A stretch of 64,000 nt of DNA from the NCBI GenBank assembly GCA_900100475.1, contig FMTU01000001.1, positions 62,001 to 126,000 of the forward strand, given 5' to 3'. This document shows positions 61,468 through 64,000 of this stretch, in pieces (position 1 is the first letter of the stretch; each line of letters begins with the position of its first letter). A model generated the notes under the pieces. It was not told the origin of the DNA. It did not search any database and saw nothing but the letters and a program-made list of their open reading frames with translations. Made by a program: the position numbers and the translations under genes. Origin of the DNA: Sphingobium faniae (lineage in GTDB: Bacteria; Pseudomonadota; Alphaproteobacteria; Sphingomonadales; Sphingomonadaceae).

Positions 61468-62949
61468 GTGAATCAACATAGCGCAGAATCGTCGACGAAG
61501 AGCTACGTCGTCCCGCTCATCATTCGTGGCAACGTGATCACCGACGACCTCATCCCCTTCGACACGCGCCGGGGTGAATGTACAATCCTTACACCCGACA
61601 CGCAGAAACACCTGTCCCAGCTTACCCTTTCCGATCCAAGCAAGATGGGAGACCTATACGAAATCTCGTTGGATGAGATCGTCGATTTTCTGAATGAACT
61701 GGGACACCGCCTGGCGCCGGACGAGAACGAACATATCGCGCGAGCGTTGGAGATGAACATGCTGTCGGGGTCTCACTCGCGAGAGATGCTGCATGGCATG
61801 TACGAAGGAATGCGAAAGGCGCTGTTCCGCGAAAATGTGAACGCGGTCATCGATCACAATGTCGGTCGCGAATATCTGGAAGGCTGGAGCGAGCGCGTCC
61901 TGCAGGATCGCAAGGTTTCGGTTCGGGCGTTTGGCGCACGGACGGTCCACATCAATGCAGGCAACGGTCCACCAATCTCCATGTATGGCACCCTCAACGG
62001 CGCCATCCTGCGCAGCGACAATATCGTGAAGATCCCTTCAAACGATCCGTTCACCGCAACGGCTGTCGCGCTGACGATGATAGATATGGCGCCGGAACAT
62101 CCGATCACGCGGCATATGTCCGTGGCTTACTGGAAGGGAGGCGACGCCCGGGTCGAGAGCGAACTCTACAAGCCCGCCAATATCGAAAAGATCGTGGCGT
62201 GGGGCGGTGCTGCTTCGATGGGCGCCATCAGAAAATATCTCGTGCCGGGCATCGACTTGGTCGCATTGGATCCAAAGCTGAGCATTTCGATCATCGGCAA
62301 GGACGCGTTCGCGACAGCCGAGAAGACCGCTGAAGCGGCGTCCCGGCTGGCCATGGATATCGGCGCATTCAATCAGTCCGGTTGCGTCAGTTCCCGGACT
62401 GTATTCGTCGAATCCGGAACAGGCGAGGATGGCATCACCAGGCTGAATGATTTTGGGAAAGCCGTGTTCGACAATATGCAGGCACTGCCTGCTCACCTGA
62501 GCGGCCACCACCCCGCCTTCGATCCTGTCCTGCGCGAAGAGCTTGACGGTATTCGCTTCAGCGATGCGTTCAGGCTGATAGGTGGCAAAGGATCCGAGGG
62601 GGCTATCATCGTATCCCAGGAAGACGAGCAGGTCGACTTCTCGGACAGGCTTTCCTGCCGCGTCGCCAATCTTGTTCCGCTTGATGACGTTCAGAATGTC
62701 GCCCGTTGGGTGACCCTCGATACGCAGACGGTGGGAGTATATCCCGATCACCTGAAGAAGATGCTTCGCGACGATCTGTCGCTCCGCGGGGTTCAGCGTT
62801 TCACGTCGCTGGGTTGTGCGGTCTTCGCCGGCATGGCCAATCCTCATGATTCACTCGAACTTACACGCCGCATGGCGCGCTGGATCATCGACGAAAAGTT
62901 CGATGAGGATGTTATCGACCATGGAGCCGGCATGTGTATCGCCGGCTAA
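61468..62949 (+). CDS. LuxC-like acyl-CoA/acyl-protein reductase
   Basis: This 493-residue aldehyde-dehydrogenase-fold protein has HINAGNGPPISMYGTLNGAI, VAWGGAASMGAIRKYLVPG and the catalytic Cys region FNQSGCVSSRTVFVE, as in LuxC fatty-acyl reductases. GTG 61468 is chosen because GGAGG lies exactly 5 nt before it. It should reduce an acyl thioester to the aldehyde with NAD(P)H. With the LuxE-like enzyme it would make a two-protein carboxylate reductase. No luxA/B/D is visible in the window. Confidence 0.88.
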   Translation: MNQHSAESSTKSYVVPLIIRGNVITDDLIPFDTRRGECTILTPDTQKHLSQLTLSDPSKMGDLYEISLDEIVDFLNELGHRLAPDENEHIARALEMNMLSGSHSREMLHGMYEGMRKALFRENVNAVIDHNVGREYLEGWSERVLQDRKVSVRAFGARTVHINAGNGPPISMYGTLNGAILRSDNIVKIPSNDPFTATAVALTMIDMAPEHPITRHMSVAYWKGGDARVESELYKPANIEKIVAWGGAASMGAIRKYLVPGIDLVALDPKLSISIIGKDAFATAEKTAEAASRLAMDIGAFNQSGCVSSRTVFVESGTGEDGITRLNDFGKAVFDNMQALPAHLSGHHPAFDPVLREELDGIRFSDAFRLIGGKGSEGAIIVSQEDEQVDFSDRLSCRVANLVPLDDVQNVARWVTLDTQTVGVYPDHLKKMLRDDLSLRGVQRFTSLGCAVFAGMANPHDSLELTRRMARWIIDEKFDEDVIDHGAGMCIAG

Positions 62950-62973
62950 ACCGCGCAACGACGGGAGAACGTC

Positions 62974-63453
62974 ATGGATGACCTGCAGCGCCTCATTGCG
63001 ATAGAAGACATTCGCCGACTGAAGGCGCGTTACATCCGTTGCATGGACACGCGTGATTGGGACGGGATGCTGGAGATATGGATGCCGGACGGCGTGCTGG
63101 ATCTCCGTCTGGGCGGCAGCAAAGACGAGGAAGCGGCCGCCCTCAATCCCGATCGTTTTTCCGAAGAAGGACTGGTCCATGGAAGCGAGGCGATCGTCGA
63201 GTTCATGTCCAGCATTGCGTGCGAGGGTTTTCAGTCGGCGCATTTTGGACACATGCCCGAAATCGACATTCTTTCAGAAAGCGAGGCCACAGCGATCTGG
63301 TCGCTCGAAGACTTTTGCTGGTGGGACGGCGGCAGACCGTACCGCACGCTCCACGGCTTTGGCCATTGGCACGATCGCTACGTGAAGAGCGACGGGGTTT
63401 GGAAGATCTCCAGGGTCCATATTTCCCGAATTCGAGTGAACACAACTAGCTGA
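62974..63453 (+). CDS. SnoaL/NTF2-like protein
   Basis: This 159-residue protein starts MDDLQRLIAIEDIRRLKARYIRCMDTRDWDG, the classic SnoaL_4 opening, with W-x-LEDFCWW and TLHGFGHWHDRYVK later. Such alpha+beta-barrel proteins act as cyclases, dehydratases, isomerases or binding partners. It follows the LuxC-like gene by 24 bp with GGGAGAACG before ATG. Confidence 0.85.
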   Translation: MDDLQRLIAIEDIRRLKARYIRCMDTRDWDGMLEIWMPDGVLDLRLGGSKDEEAAALNPDRFSEEGLVHGSEAIVEFMSSIACEGFQSAHFGHMPEIDILSESEATAIWSLEDFCWWDGGRPYRTLHGFGHWHDRYVKSDGVWKISRVHISRIRVNTTS

Positions 63454-63516
63454 GTTCCAATACCCACTGCTGACGTGCCGACAGGCGATATCTGCAAGAT
63501 CTTATCTGGATGCAAG

Positions 63517-64000
63517 ATGAAAACCAAACACGCACTTGTCGTGGGCGCTGGCTTATCCGGCCTGGCCGCGGCGTACCATCTCAAGAAAAACGGCTGGCAG
63601 GTGACGGTCCTTGAAAAATCCAGTCACATTGGCGGGCGGGTCATGACGAAACACCGCGACGGGTTTGTCATCGACGTAGGCCCCGACGCCATTACGACTG
63701 CATATACGGAATATCTTCGCATTGCCGAAGAGTTGGGAATGTCCCCGCACATCGTCAAATCGAGTCCGGTGATAGGTTTCGTCCGCGACGGCTGCATCCA
63801 TGATGTTGATACCAGTTCGCTCATGAAAGCGGCCGTTTCGCCTTTCATATCATATGCGTCAAAACTTCGCTTCGCTGCGGGCATGTGGCGAATGCGGAAA
63901 GACATCAATAAGACTGATATGTTCAATCTGGTCGATCAGGCGCAGCATGACCGGCCCGACGTCAACGCACATGACGAAGCTTGCCATTATTTCGGACGGG
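63517..64000 (+). CDS. FAD-dependent amine-oxidase/protoporphyrinogen-oxidase-like protein (cut by window edge)
   Basis: The first 161 residues are visible. The N-terminal dinucleotide motif is HALVVGAGLSGLAAAYHLKKNG (written in part), with VTVLEKSSHIGGRVMTKHRDGFVIDVGPDA after it, the GG-R-[VMT] signature of flavin amine oxidases. It is probably the next gene of the right-hand operon, 63 bp after the SnoaL-like gene. The substrate-binding and C-terminal FAD parts lie outside the window. Confidence 0.82.
   Translation, partial: MKTKHALVVGAGLSGLAAAYHLKKNGWQVTVLEKSSHIGGRVMTKHRDGFVIDVGPDAITTAYTEYLRIAEELGMSPHIVKSSPVIGFVRDGCIHDVDTSSLMKAAVSPFISYASKLRFAAGMWRMRKDINKTDMFNLVDQAQHDRPDVNAHDEACHYFGR

Overview
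The window looks like a chromosome segment of a sphingomonad (Sphingobium/Novosphingobium-type alphaproteobacterium). The basis is the high-GC core with strong GC bias at third positions, three TonB-dependent receptors, the large 180-kDa-class NAD-glutamate dehydrogenase, a glutathione-dependent formaldehyde module and Fur-like boxes of the TGCGA-N5-TCGCA type. This is inferred from gene content only; there is no rRNA in the window.

Layout. (1) 1-8.5 kb: an accessory cluster, mostly on the minus strand. It has a TonB receptor, an unrecognised 420-residue protein, two proteins carrying PEP-synthase/PPDK-type phosphohistidine domains (one with an ATP-grasp half, neither with the PEP/pyruvate barrel) and a DUF7065-like protein cut by the window edge. 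Divergent from it are a free-standing paralogue of one of those domains and a TetR regulator. (2) 8.5-13.6 kb: a graveyard of mobile DNA. It holds the first 91 bp of one IS3-type element, a complete second IS3 element whose catalytic Glu is Lys, tRNA-Thr, a headless integrase fused to a headless primase, a HigBA-type toxin-antitoxin pair and two truncated phage/island genes meeting tail to tail. (3) 13.7-53.3 kb: core genome. It includes a PAS protein, NAD-GDH, an iron/flavinylation operon (PepSY-DUF2271-DUF4198-ApbE), formaldehyde oxidation (adhC-VOC-fghA), a Fur-boxed siderophore receptor with PepSY partners, metB-cysI-cysJ, a MarR/ClC pair, an Rrf2 (NsrR-like) regulator, a peroxiredoxin, a FUSC-type tripartite efflux operon, an NO-detoxification operon (truncated haemoglobin, YeaR-like protein, flavohaemoglobin, membrane protein), a phytoene-desaturase-like oxidoreductase, a bile-acid-symporter-like protein, a crotonase, a lipoprotein and a MarR regulator. 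(4) 53.3-64 kb: starting at the 3' end of tRNA-Gln, a visibly less GC-rich accessory region. An IS5/IS427-group element is followed by a GntR regulator and a divergent operon: TonB receptor, SDR, LuxE/PaaK-like adenylating enzyme, DapB-like dehydrogenase, LuxC-like acyl-CoA reductase, SnoaL-like protein and an FAD amine-oxidase-like protein cut by the window edge.

How the parts may work together. The two accessory clusters each pair an outer-membrane importer with a local regulator and unusual activation chemistry: ATP-to-histidine phosphotransfer on the left, and acid adenylation with reduction to aldehyde on the right. They are the best candidates for undescribed systems. In the core, palindromic boxes tie the iron genes (Fur-like) and the NO genes (NsrR-like) to their probable regulators.
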